Assembly (NCBI RefSeq): GCF_007671685.1
Contig: NZ_VCNL01000001.1
Span: 124,001 to 188,000 of the forward strand
Direction of reading: 5' to 3'
Length of the DNA: 64,000 nucleotides
From: Halorubrum salsamenti
GTDB taxonomy: Archaea > Halobacteriota > Halobacteria > Halobacteriales > Haloferacaceae
In this document: in pieces, positions 25,701 through 33,636 of the stretch
How positions within the stretch are numbered: the first letter of the stretch is position 1
Layout: each line of letters begins with the position of its first letter
Position numbers and translations under genes: made by a program
The notes under the pieces: model-generated
The model's input: only the letters and a program-made list of their open reading frames with translations
What the model was told of the DNA's origin: nothing
Databases searched by the model: none

Positions 25701-27458
25701 CCGGGTCTCCAGCGAGGTGACGAGCTCCTCGCGGATGTAGTCGATCGGCGGGTTCGACACCTGCGCGAACAGCTGCTTGAAGTAGGTGAACAGCGGTCTA
25801 TCGACGTCGGCGAGCACCGACAGCGGGGTGTCGTCGCCCATCGAGCCGACCGGGTCCTTCCCGTCCTTCGCCATCGGCTCGACGAGGTGGTTCAGCGAGT
25901 CGGTGGTGTAGCCGAACGCGGCCTGATGGGCGCGGACGGTCGGCTCGGTCTCGGCGTCGTCATCGTCCGGCACGACCTCGCTGCCGTCGGAGTCCGAACC
26001 GATCCCGGCGGCGATCCCGTCCTCCTCGACGAGCTCGTCGAGGTCGACCTGTCGCTCGTCCACCCACTCGCCGTACTTCTCGTCGGTGAGGTCGTCGAAC
26101 ACCTCGTCGTCGGGGACGATACGCCCCTGCTCGGGGTCGGCGACGAAAATCTCACCGGGCTGGAGCCGGCCGCGGCGCGTCACGTCCGCCGGCTCGGTCG
26201 GGAGCGCGCCGACCTCGCTGCCGACGACTAGCCGGTTCTCCTCGGTCACCTCGTACCGGCAGGGGCGGAGCCCGTTGCGGTCGAGGACGCCGGCGACGCG
26301 GTCGCCGTCGAAGCCGATGACGAGGGCGGGGCCGTCCCACGGCTCCACGAGCGAGGCGTGGTAGTCGTAGAAGTCCGCGCGGGCCCGATCCATCAGGTCG
26401 TCGTCGCGGAACGCCTCCGGGATCAGCATCCGGAGGGTGTGCGGGAGGTCGCGGCCGGCCTGAAGGAGGAGTTCGACCGCGTTGTCGACGCTCGCGGTGT
26501 CCGACTGGTTCGGGTCGTCGATCACCGGCTTGATCGTGTCGAGCTCCGCGCCGAACGCCGGGTGATCGAGGTCGTTCTCGCGGGCGCGCATCCAGTTGAC
26601 GTTCCCGCGGATCGTGTTGAACTCGCCGTTGTGGACGATGTTGCGGTACGGGTGTGCCAGATGCCACGCGCCCAGCGTGTTCGTCGAGAAGCGGGCGTGG
26701 ACTAAGGCGACGTGGCTCGCGAAGCGCTCGTCGGTCAGGTCGGGGAAGTAGCCGGCGAGCTGAGAGCCCTTCAACAGCCCCTTGTACACGACGCGCTGGC
26801 GGTCGAGCGAGCAGACGTAGAACCGGCCGGCGCCGTCGACCTCCGACACCGCGTTCTCGATCTCGCGGCGGGCGGCGTACAGCGCGCGGTCGAAGCCGAG
26901 CGTCTCCGGGTCGGCGTCGTCCGGGCGGGTCTCCTCGTTGGTGAACCGCTCGGCGAGGCCGGCGCCCTCGACGGGCGCGACGAACAGTTGGGCGACCTCC
27001 GGCTCGGAGTCGAGCGCGGTCGCGCCCAGGTCCGCGTTGTCCGTCGGGACGGAGCGCCACTCCAGGACCTCCAGCCCGTACACGGAGAACACCTCCGCGA
27101 TGACGTCGTGGATCTCGGCCTGCACGCTCGGTTCGGTCGGCATGAACACCGAGCCGACGGCGTACTCCTCGGGCAGGTCGGCGTCGACGACCTCGCGGAA
27201 GAAGCCGTCGGGGCGTGCGACCATGATGCCGGCGCCGTCGCCGGTGTCCTCCTCGGCGCCCGTCGTGCCCCGGTGTTCGAGGTTCTCGAGCAGTTCGACG
27301 GCGTCAGTGACCGTCTCGTGGCTCGGATCGTTGTCGAGGTCGACGATCCCGCCGATCCCGCAGTTCGAACGCTCGTCCGTTACCGTCGCAAGCCCCCCAC
27401 CGTGGCCCGAGAGATCTCGCTCCGATACCTCCCGGGTGTTACTACGTGGCTCGGTCAT
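22749..27458 (-). CDS. gltB: Glutamate synthase, large subunit
   Basis: A 1569-residue enzyme converting glutamine and 2-oxoglutarate to two glutamates. Cys33 in SNCGIGGIVDL is the N-terminal-nucleophile glutaminase cysteine, with GDGAGIM and ARFSTNT following; the 32 residues before it would be a cleaved propeptide. The central and FMN-binding domains (about 450-1200) include GHDGGTGASP and the [3Fe-4S] cysteines in GCVMARQCHENTCPVG near 1170. The C-terminal third is the GxGxG beta-helix (GTGxG-type repeats around VVAGNVGLYGATAGEVYVNG). No gltD small subunit is nearby, so it may use ferredoxin (inference). It ends in a short acidic tail. TATA-like CTTTAAC at 27480-27486 on the minus strand, 22-28 bases from the start. 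Confidence 0.95.
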   Translation of the reverse strand: MTEPRSNTREVSERDLSGHGGGLATVTDERSNCGIGGIVDLDNDPSHETVTDAVELLENLEHRGTTGAEEDTGDGAGIMVARPDGFFREVVDADLPEEYAVGSVFMPTEPSVQAEIHDVIAEVFSVYGLEVLEWRSVPTDNADLGATALDSEPEVAQLFVAPVEGAGLAERFTNEETRPDDADPETLGFDRALYAARREIENAVSEVDGAGRFYVCSLDRQRVVYKGLLKGSQLAGYFPDLTDERFASHVALVHARFSTNTLGAWHLAHPYRNIVHNGEFNTIRGNVNWMRARENDLDHPAFGAELDTIKPVIDDPNQSDTASVDNAVELLLQAGRDLPHTLRMLIPEAFRDDDLMDRARADFYDYHASLVEPWDGPALVIGFDGDRVAGVLDRNGLRPCRYEVTEENRLVVGSEVGALPTEPADVTRRGRLQPGEIFVADPEQGRIVPDDEVFDDLTDEKYGEWVDERQVDLDELVEEDGIAAGIGSDSDGSEVVPDDDDAETEPTVRAHQAAFGYTTDSLNHLVEPMAKDGKDPVGSMGDDTPLSVLADVDRPLFTYFKQLFAQVSNPPIDYIREELVTSLETRIGNQRNLLDETPEHAEQIVSDTPVLTDAETTAMRELPGPGERAPTDGDGDEPDAASFTSVTVDVTYDRDDSLVDAVTRIREDAATAIRDGADAVVLSDRAVGPDRLAVPSLLATGAVHHHLVRNGLRNRAGLVVESGEPHEVHHLATLVGYGADAVDPYLAYASIADVVAGPDGADEDEALAAYRHALEDGLLKTMAKMGISTMESYQGAQIFEAVGLSSEFVAEYFEGTEIRTEGIGIGEIEGDLRTRHAMAFGSDPELETTGEYEHRSSGVKHGWNPQTVGTLQQAVRGGDYEQYREFAELVNDQSEELQTLRGLLEFESDRDPVPIEEVEPVESIVERFSTAAMSLGSISPEAHENNAIAMNRLGAKSNTGEGGEPPERFGTEKECNVKQVASGRFGVTSEYLASADELQIKMAQGSKPGEGGHLPGKKVNEMIAHVRCSTPGVGLISPPPQHDIYSIEDLKQLIFDLKAASPDADVNVKLVSEAGIGTIAAGVAKANADVVHVSGHDGGTGASPKTSIKNAGLPWELGLAETNQMLRATGLRDRIRVTADGGMKTGRDVAVAAALGAEEYVFGTASLVTAGCVMARQCHENTCPVGVATQREDLRQRFPGQPDHVINYMTFIAQELRELMAELGFREVEEFIGRPELLSQRETDHEKAKHLDLSAVIAEPAGDARTKTREQDHPGIDELLDWDLIEEASPAIEDGAPVALTRDVENVDRAIGATLSNRVVSEHGGDGLPDDTVTCRFDGYAGQSFGAFLAPGITMELSGAANDYLGKGLSGGRIVINTPEEAGYDPAENVVAGNVGLYGATAGEVYVNGVAGERFGVRNSGVKSVVEGVGDHGCEYMTGGVVAVLGDTGRNFAAGMSGGVAYVYDPDDRLADRVNRGMVSVSETLAESDERMLRRLVENHHAYTDSDRAAELLDDWTAALDDFVRVFPDAYAEVIAEGTGADVREEPPEPAAAVPGSAPDATEQASSDD

Positions 27459-27789
27459 GCCACACACTCTGGATCCAGGAGTTAAAGGTATGACCCTGAT
27501 AGGGGTAGGATCCATAGTACACACATTAGGGAATATAAGGTAATTATTCATAAGGCGTGTGTTCCAATGACACAATTCGTGTTTGATCAGAGAATACCCG
27601 AAACTGAGTAAACAACCGGATCGTTATCTGGGATGTCCGAGACGTTAGTGGTCGAATTCGGAATACTACTGAGTGATCGTCAACCCGGCGGCTCGAGGTC
27701 ACGTCGAGAGGCACCAGCGCCGGAGACGGTAGCGGCGAGAATGGGGTGAGGAATACGCGCGCAAATGAGCGCCTCGCCCCGAACCTCGG
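27459..27789. promoter_or_regulatory. gltB upstream region, AT-rich with small palindrome
   Basis: A 331-base gene-free stretch. Next to the gltB TATA is CCCT-GAT-AGGG (27494-27504), directly upstream of the promoter in minus-strand sense, and GGATCC occurs on both sides of the promoter. Further out (27515-27570) are AT-rich tracts including a second TATA-like CTTATATTCCC and an ACACAC / GTGTGT inverted pair. This looks like a regulated promoter; the regulator is unknown. The remainder to 27789 shows nothing recognisable. Confidence 0.4.
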
Positions 27790-27957
27790 TCACTCGCTCA
27801 GCGGAGTGAACGTCCCGTTAATGTCCCACTCGTGGATGCAGTAGACGTTGCCGGGCTCGTCGTCGATCTGCCACCCGTCGGCGTCGTCGTCCCACCGCTC
27901 TTCGCGGCCGCACAGCTCGCACTTGCGCTCCCGTGGCGGGGTAATGGTGACGCTCAT
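27790..27957 (-). CDS. Short zinc-binding haloarchaeal protein
   Basis: A 55-residue protein: an N-terminal MSVTITPPRERK, CELCGREERWDDDADGWQ with a C-x2-C pair, and CIHEWDINGTFTPL with a further Cys and His, enough to bind one zinc. The CIHEWDINGTF ending recurs in small haloarchaeal proteins of unknown function. The ATG at 27957 is preferred over that at 27984 because a TATA-like CTTTTGC at 27981-27987 would then sit about 27 bases upstream. Confidence 0.65.
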   Translation of the reverse strand: MSVTITPPRERKCELCGREERWDDDADGWQIDDEPGNVYCIHEWDINGTFTPLSE

Positions 27958-28028
27958 ACGCTCACGATGGGCGCGGTCCAGCAAAAGGATACCGCCGACC
28001 CCGTACCGAATCCACGATCGATCGCAAA

Positions 28029-31000
28029 TCAGTGGCCCCGCTGTCTCCGGGTCGCAGCCAGAAGCGCCAGCGCGAGAGCCGCAAGCGACTCCAGCGGACC
28101 GAATCCGGGAACGTCTTCGGCGGTCACCCGGATCGGCGCGTTCTCGTAGGTCGGTGTCTCCCGATCTGAGTCGTCGGTCTCGTCGCTTGCGGTCTCCGAA
28201 CCGTCGTCTCCCGTGGCGGCAGCCTCGGCGTCGATCGACGGAGTGCCGTCCTCGGTTGCGTCGGTCGCGTCGGTCGCGTCGGTCGCGTCGGTTCCTCTGG
28301 ACACCCCGTACTCCTCGACCGCTGTCGGCGTCGACACGGCGATCGGTCCGTTCAAATGCGGAGTCCGGCGCTCGGCGTTCGGACGAGTTCCGAACCCGAC
28401 GCCCCGAGCGGACTCGGTCCGTTCGTCTCCCTCGCCGTTGCTCTCCGTGTCTCCCGTTGCACCTCCCGTAGAACCGCCTGTTCCGATGTTACCACCGCCG
28501 GTTCCGCCCCCGCCTCCACCACCGGTGATGGGATCTCCGGACGCGATCCGCTCGCGGCCGTCGCCCGACGAATCGCCCGACGAATCGTCCGACGAATCGC
28601 CTGCATCGGTGCCGTCGAACGCGACGGTTGCAGTCGCGCGGTGGCCGTCCGGGGAATCCGACGCGGCCTCCCGGAGGCGATCGTCGGTGACGCGGAATTC
28701 GGCGGTGAACTCCTCGCCGGGCTCCGGCTCTCCGTCGGTCGGGAGTGCGTCGTCGCCGTCGCTGACCACGTAGAGTCCGGTCTCGTCGACGTGGACCGTC
28801 GAGTTGCGCGGCGTCTCGCCGAGCGCGTCGCTTGTAGTTCGTCCGTCGTCGTCCGCCGTCGATCGAACGCCGAACTCGATCCCGTCGAGGCGGTCGAGGT
28901 CGCCGCCCGTCTCCGGCGTGGCGTTCCGCGCCGCGGGCAGCCCGGTCAGTCCGGACGCGTTCACAGCGTAGACCACGGTGTCGTTCGCGGCGATGCGTTC
29001 TGACCGCGAGAGAGCGTCGCCCTCGATGGCATCCCGTACTGCCGCCGCGCTCCCGAGATCGGACCGGTCCGCCCCTACCCCCGCGTAGGTGGCGAGTCCG
29101 TTCGTCGACCGTCGCACGAGCGTTACGGTCGCGTTGTCGCTCGTCGTTGCGATCCCGTGTTCCGACCGAACCGCGATCTCATAGGTCCCCGGTGAGAGCG
29201 TCCCGTTTCTCTCCGACGTGGTGACCGACTCGATCGACGCTCCCGGTCCAGTCACCGCGACGCTCTCGTTCAAAGACCCGTTTGCCGCCGTATACGTATT
29301 GAAGTTGAGCGTCGTCTGTCCCTTCTCTGGTGTTGCGAGTTCGACGGTGGCGGCTGTGGTGTTGGTGTTTGTATTGTTGAGGTATACATTAGTAGTATTA
29401 TATGTTGAGGAGATTTCAATAGGCAGAATATGTCCTGAGGATACTGATTCAGTTGATACTGGAAGGTTCGATACGACATCTTTCTCTTTTAATACAGTCG
29501 CTGTTTTGTTACTGGCTTTACTAGAACCGATATCTCTGAATTCTATTTTGTAGTTTCCACTCTCAGAAACATTTATTATTTTATTAGTCTTGTCAGTGGC
29601 ACCGATAGTAAATGTCTTCCTCTTCACTTCCGAACTTTTGTAAACTTTAGCGGTGATTTCCCGAGTTACTTGGTCTGATTCAAATTTGGAAACTATGCCA
29701 TTTTCGACTGACGTGGTTGGTATATTTGGTGATAAGGATGTATTGACGATCTGGACTTGTGTCTGATTGATTTTTGTCTCTGATTGAATTACGTACTCTC
29801 CTTCTGAAAGAATTGTTGTATTGATGATTCTGATATTCCCACTTTTATTGATCGGGATTTGTTGTGCATCTTGTTCTTCTGAAGATAGTGATATGGTAGC
29901 AGTCTCACTTGTATTTAGACCAATATACGAGCCCTGAGATGCAGTTATATTTGTCTTGTTTTCAATAGTATGGGTGATTCGGCGAGGAGAGTATTTCTTT
30001 TTAGCAAATGTGCTTTTGTAGTGTTTTGATTCAAGATTATCGATGGAAATCTCACTTATATGGGGAAATTCTCTACTAGTATTTGATTCTGTACCATTTA
30101 ATAAAACATCAACTCGCTTTCCATTCATATTGTACTGTTTAGTATCTTTACTGAGATTGATCGTTAATCTGGATTGATCAAAAAATAGTATAGATATATT
30201 TCCCTCCTCTGTGCTTATTTCTGTATTAAATGAAATTGATAGAATAGATCTAGTGTTGTTTTGTACTGAAGAGTTGTCAAAATAATGTATTGGCTTTTGA
30301 ACTGCTTCTATTAGGACTGGGAACCGCACAGATCGGTTATCAGCTGCATGGATAATATCTGTATTTGGTTCTGTTTTTCCTGGATGAACTGTTGCTGCGA
30401 GTTCGATTTCACCACTTACATTCTCACTGGTAACATTGATTTTCTTTTTGTTACCTTGTGAACTCCCAAGTTGTTTGACTAATTCTCCACTCTTAGATCT
30501 CTTCCAAATCACCACATAATCTGTGCTATTGATCAGTTTTAATTCTTCAAGAGAAATGTTTCCGTTCCTGTATGTGTCATTCTGGATACTAACCTCCGCA
30601 GGAGAAACTATGCTAAATTGAATATATTTTTCAGAAAACCCCTGCTCTAAACTATATTCAACTTCTTTGTCAGATTTAGATAATTTATTGTTGTATACAC
30701 TTACATTCCTCGTATCTATATTTGATATTTTTATATCAAATCCAGACCCATCTGGTATGGACTTGTTTACAATTATCGTAGCGTTCTCTTTATTTTCGTT
30801 TTTTATATACACATCTGAACCGGCCACATCTTCTCGATCAGGTACAGTATACGATGAATTTGCATCATCCAGTTTAGCACCTTTGTTAATCAGATCTCCC
30901 ACTCGAATTTTGACATCCTTATTTCCATCGCGTGTTTCAATCCCACTAATTATTTGTGTCTCATTAGTTCCTACTCTAATGTCATCTACCCCTCCTACAC

Positions 31001-31118
31001 TCCAAACTGCCCCATTCACGGTCACTACCCCAATAACGGAGAGAACACCGAAGGAGAGAACGAGGGTACAGATCAACACACACCGAATTGTTGTTCTCCG
31101 ATCCATTATCGTGTCCAC
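28029..31118 (-). CDS. Large PGF-CTERM surface glycoprotein, compositionally mosaic
   Basis: A 1029-residue exported protein. Residues 1-35 are a signal peptide (a second start at 31106 gives a shorter one). About residues 36-590 are a Ser/Thr/Asn-rich beta-type region with more than 20 N-glycosylation sequons (NVS, NGT, NKT and similar), encoded by AT-rich DNA. From about 595 the DNA returns to high G+C and the protein shows domains like haloarchaeal BGTF/DUF7827 surface proteins, a Gly-rich linker (~865-890), Thr/Asp/Ala repeats, and the tail VPGFGPLESLAALALALLAATRRQRGH: a PGF motif, hydrophobic helix and basic end. This is an archaeosortase A substrate; artA is at 41337. Probable role: cell-surface structure or adhesion. 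The abrupt composition change suggests a transferred or exchanged N-terminal segment. Confidence 0.82.
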   Translation of the reverse strand: MDTIMDRRTTIRCVLICTLVLSFGVLSVIGVVTVNGAVWSVGGVDDIRVGTNETQIISGIETRDGNKDVKIRVGDLINKGAKLDDANSSYTVPDREDVAGSDVYIKNENKENATIIVNKSIPDGSGFDIKISNIDTRNVSVYNNKLSKSDKEVEYSLEQGFSEKYIQFSIVSPAEVSIQNDTYRNGNISLEELKLINSTDYVVIWKRSKSGELVKQLGSSQGNKKKINVTSENVSGEIELAATVHPGKTEPNTDIIHAADNRSVRFPVLIEAVQKPIHYFDNSSVQNNTRSILSISFNTEISTEEGNISILFFDQSRLTINLSKDTKQYNMNGKRVDVLLNGTESNTSREFPHISEISIDNLESKHYKSTFAKKKYSPRRITHTIENKTNITASQGSYIGLNTSETATISLSSEEQDAQQIPINKSGNIRIINTTILSEGEYVIQSETKINQTQVQIVNTSLSPNIPTTSVENGIVSKFESDQVTREITAKVYKSSEVKRKTFTIGATDKTNKIINVSESGNYKIEFRDIGSSKASNKTATVLKEKDVVSNLPVSTESVSSGHILPIEISSTYNTTNVYLNNTNTNTTAATVELATPEKGQTTLNFNTYTAANGSLNESVAVTGPGASIESVTTSERNGTLSPGTYEIAVRSEHGIATTSDNATVTLVRRSTNGLATYAGVGADRSDLGSAAAVRDAIEGDALSRSERIAANDTVVYAVNASGLTGLPAARNATPETGGDLDRLDGIEFGVRSTADDDGRTTSDALGETPRNSTVHVDETGLYVVSDGDDALPTDGEPEPGEEFTAEFRVTDDRLREAASDSPDGHRATATVAFDGTDAGDSSDDSSGDSSGDGRERIASGDPITGGGGGGGTGGGNIGTGGSTGGATGDTESNGEGDERTESARGVGFGTRPNAERRTPHLNGPIAVSTPTAVEEYGVSRGTDATDATDATDATEDGTPSIDAEAAATGDDGSETASDETDDSDRETPTYENAPIRVTAEDVPGFGPLESLAALALALLAATRRQRGH
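28259..28293 (-). repeat. 9-bp tandem repeat (Asp-Ala-Thr codons)
   Basis: Four near-identical units of TCGGTCGCG encode a DATDATDAT stretch in the surface glycoprotein just before its sorting signal. Unit length is a multiple of three, so copy-number slippage would lengthen or shorten the linker without a frameshift. Confidence 0.8.
28560..28600 (-). repeat. 12-bp tandem repeat (Ser-Ser-Asp/Gly codons)
   Basis: Three units of TCGCCCGACGAA-type sequence encode the SSDDSSGDSSGD linker of the surface glycoprotein, ahead of its Gly-rich stretch. In-frame length variation is possible here too. Confidence 0.75.
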
Positions 31119-31369
31119 GGTTGCTAGAGCGGCGGCTATCGGACTCTCAGACCGCGGATCGCGGCGGCACGAGTCCGTACCGCAGTCTCACAACGCGAGG
31201 TGGTCGCATTCGGCGCGATTAGTTATAAATGGGTTGCGGACCGCGAAGCTTCCGTTCGCAGAAACGTCTTCGTTGAAGGCGATGCAGTCGTGCGATCTCG
31301 ACCGCCATCCTCAGCCCGGATCACAGGCTGTACGGGTGAAAACTGCCTTAAAAAGGCAAAAACGGTCGA

Positions 31370-32038
31370 CTAGTGTTCGACCTGTTCCATCAGGGACAGC
31401 AGTGAGTCGGAGGCGTCGACGGCGGTGGGATGGACGCCGACGAGTGCGATCACGTCCTCCTTGTGTTGGACCGTCCCGACGTACAGGAACACCGGAACGT
31501 CTTCGACCGACCCACTCTGCCCGTCGCCGGCGTCGACCTCCGCGTCGACGGTCGTTTCGAGCTTTGAGATCTCTACCTCCTCGCCGAGGATGGTGCGGGT
31601 CTTCGACCCTCGATCCTCGATGTCGCTCGTCTCGATATCGGTGCCTTCGCCGGTGATACCGCGCTGATCGATCTGCTCTAACAACCGCCGGATCAGCTCC
31701 GTGTCGTCCGCGCGGACGAGGGGGTTGACCGACTGCCCGCCCACCGACGCGTTGGGGGTGCTCGCCACGAACAGCGCCGACCCGTTCTCGGAGTTCTCGT
31801 ACCCGGCGGCCCACGTCGTCGCGGACAACTGCGCGTTCACGCCGGCCATTTCGAACTCCTCTTCGATGTTGAACGACTTCGGCTCCTCGCCCTCGTACCC
31901 TGCTTCGGAGGCTGCCGAAGACGGGACCCTAGCCGGGTCCGCGTCGAACTCGAAGTTGCCGTCCTCGCCGCCGGTACACCCGGCGATCGCGACGGATGTC
32001 GATGCGGCGATCGCCGCGAGCAGTCCGCGTCTATGCAT
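31370..32038 (-). CDS. Tat-exported lipoprotein (DUF6517-like)
   Basis: A 222-residue lipoprotein. The N-terminus MHRRGLLAAIAASTSVAIAGC combines a twin-arginine signal with a lipobox (IAGC, Cys21), so it is probably Tat-exported and anchored to the outer face of the membrane by a lipid. The rest (FEFDADPARVPSSAASEAGYEGEE; YENSENGSALFVASTP; VFLYVGTVQHKEDVIALVGVHP) matches a haloarchaeal lipoprotein family of unknown function that I associate with DUF6517. It lies 251 bases upstream of the surface glycoprotein on the same strand. Confidence 0.75.
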   Translation of the reverse strand: MHRRGLLAAIAASTSVAIAGCTGGEDGNFEFDADPARVPSSAASEAGYEGEEPKSFNIEEEFEMAGVNAQLSATTWAAGYENSENGSALFVASTPNASVGGQSVNPLVRADDTELIRRLLEQIDQRGITGEGTDIETSDIEDRGSKTRTILGEEVEISKLETTVDAEVDAGDGQSGSVEDVPVFLYVGTVQHKEDVIALVGVHPTAVDASDSLLSLMEQVEH

Positions 32039-32220
32039 ACGCCAGATAACGCCCGCTGGGACGGTTAAGCGTATCGCCGCGGGTACGGCGATCTGATAAT
32101 TTCTTCGTTCTGAGCCGTTAAGTCGGTGTTAACGGTTCCGAAACCCCGCGATCGCGAGCCCCCGGAGACGCGATCTCGGCGGAGCCGAAGGCACAAAGTT
32201 CACGGTGTGTCGCGCGCGAG

Positions 32221-32997
32221 GTGAGCCAAATGGAACGCCGAGGACAAACTGGACTGGCGGAAGCGCTCCTCCTTGACGTCGTCCGTCTCCACGAGACGTG
32301 GATGGAGGTCGTCTTCCCCAGACAGCTCGATCCGAGCGCGGTGTTGGGGAAGTGGAAACCGGAGACCGCCGTCGAGTCGGTCGGATACTACCTCTGGGCG
32401 GTCCTCGGGGCCCCGCTCGTGGCGGTGACGTACCCGCTCCTGCTCGTCGGGTTCGCCACTCGGTACTACGCCGCCAAGCTCGACTCCGCGGTCACGCGGT
32501 TCGGCGTGCTCGGCGCGGTGATCGTCGCGACGGTCGTCTGGGGCTCTTTGACCCTCCTCGCGCACTTCCAACTGCCGACCGAGGTGATGCTCGGGATCGG
32601 CGGCGCCAGCGTCGTCGCCGTGGCCGCCGCCGGACTCGCTGCCGGGTTCTCGAAGGCCGGCGGTCGGTTCGTCAGCGTCGCCCTCGCGTACCCGTTCGCG
32701 ATGACGGCGATCTTCCTGCCGCCGGTCGTCGCGGCCCTGCTGACACCCTCGATCTCGAACGTGATCCTCGACCCGAGCTACGAGCTCGCGCGCTGGATCC
32801 TCGACACGTTCCTCGCGGTCGGCGGGATAAACGAGACGCTCCGCGGCGCCTTCGATCTGGAGACGTTCGGACAGCAGTGGGGCGTCACCGGCCTCGGCTA
32901 CGTGCTGATGTGGGTCGGCATCTCCGTCCCGCTCGGCTGGTTCCTCGGACTACTCGTCGCGCTGGCGAACTTGATCCGTCCGAAGCCGGACGCCTGA
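32221..32997 (+). CDS. Conserved polytopic membrane protein
   Basis: A 258-residue protein with about five hydrophobic segments (roughly residues 58-80, 92-118, 122-145, 155-180, 220-250) after an amphipathic N-terminus (LLLDVVRLHETWMEVVFPRQLD). No catalytic motif recognised. The start is a GTG at 32221, placed about 27 bases after a TATA-like ACAAAGTTC (32191-32199); an ATG at 32230 is the alternative. It converges with the HNH-like gene. Confidence 0.6.
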   Translation: MSQMERRGQTGLAEALLLDVVRLHETWMEVVFPRQLDPSAVLGKWKPETAVESVGYYLWAVLGAPLVAVTYPLLLVGFATRYYAAKLDSAVTRFGVLGAVIVATVVWGSLTLLAHFQLPTEVMLGIGGASVVAVAAAGLAAGFSKAGGRFVSVALAYPFAMTAIFLPPVVAALLTPSISNVILDPSYELARWILDTFLAVGGINETLRGAFDLETFGQQWGVTGLGYVLMWVGISVPLGWFLGLLVALANLIRPKPDA

Positions 32998-33051
32998 CGC
33001 GCCGGTCGACACCTCCCCTTCGCACCACATTCCCCGGCACCGCGTTCTCTG

Positions 33052-33624
33052 TTACTCTCCTCGGTCGAACCGCTCGCTCGCGGTCTCGAACGCGGACTCC
33101 GACTGCTCCTTGCTCCGCCGGCGCTCCCGCGCCCCGATCGCCTCGGGATCGGGACTGGCGTCGTCGTCGATCCGGGCGAACGACTTGTGGACCTTCGTGT
33201 GACACCAGCGACACAGCGCGACGGTGATCTCGTGGGGGCCGGCGTCATCACGGTCGTGGATGTCGGGGGGGAGGGCGGGTGAGGAGGAATCGCCGTCAGG
33301 AGTAGCGTCGCCGTAGGAGAGGTGGTGTTCCTCCACCAGCGGGCGGGCGTCGTCGTGGGCCAGCCGGACCTCCGTCAGTCCGCATCGATAGCACTCTTTC
33401 CCCTCTGTCGTCGATCGGTAGTGCGGGCAGGCGCGCCACGCGTCGTCGGCGCCGACGTGGCAGGCGTAGCCGTCGCTGCGTCGCTCGGCGGCGAACTCGG
33501 GGTCGTCGCCCGACCGCGTCAGCGCGAATCGACAGCGACCGTCGTCGGTGAGGTGGTCGCAGACGCCGGCGACCGCGTACGGGTCGTCGACGCCGACCGG
33601 GGTTCCGTCGGGCGTGCGTTCCAC
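33052..33624 (-). CDS. HNH-like zinc protein, function unknown
   Basis: A 190-residue protein rich in Cys and His. CYRCGLTEVRLAHDDARPLVEEHHLSYG and, ~40 residues on, ITVALCRWCHTKVHKSFARID reproduce the CxxC ... HH ... CxxCH ... VH layout of HNH endonuclease folds. An N-terminal part with CDHLTDDGRCRF and CHVGADDAWRACPHY adds another cysteine set. It may be a DNA-binding or nuclease-like protein; the acidic loop DATPDGDSSSPALPPD splits the motif. It starts 12 bases after the phosphodiesterase-like gene stops, on the same strand, so the two are likely cotranscribed. Confidence 0.6.
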   Translation of the reverse strand: MERTPDGTPVGVDDPYAVAGVCDHLTDDGRCRFALTRSGDDPEFAAERRSDGYACHVGADDAWRACPHYRSTTEGKECYRCGLTEVRLAHDDARPLVEEHHLSYGDATPDGDSSSPALPPDIHDRDDAGPHEITVALCRWCHTKVHKSFARIDDDASPDPEAIGARERRRSKEQSESAFETASERFDRGE

Positions 33625-33636
33625 GTCGACGCCACC

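Noticed and set aside
28259-28293. Possible CRISPR array
   Set aside because: The short units are contiguous, coding and lack spacers; they are a protein linker repeat.
29335-31118. AT-rich segment as an insertion sequence or provirus
   Set aside because: No transposase, integrase or terminal repeats are visible, and the reading frame is continuous with the GC-rich remainder of the surface protein gene.
30667-31656. 329-codon plus-strand ORF across the surface glycoprotein start
   Set aside because: It spans antisense coding DNA and an intergenic region, and its product changes character abruptly with no motif.
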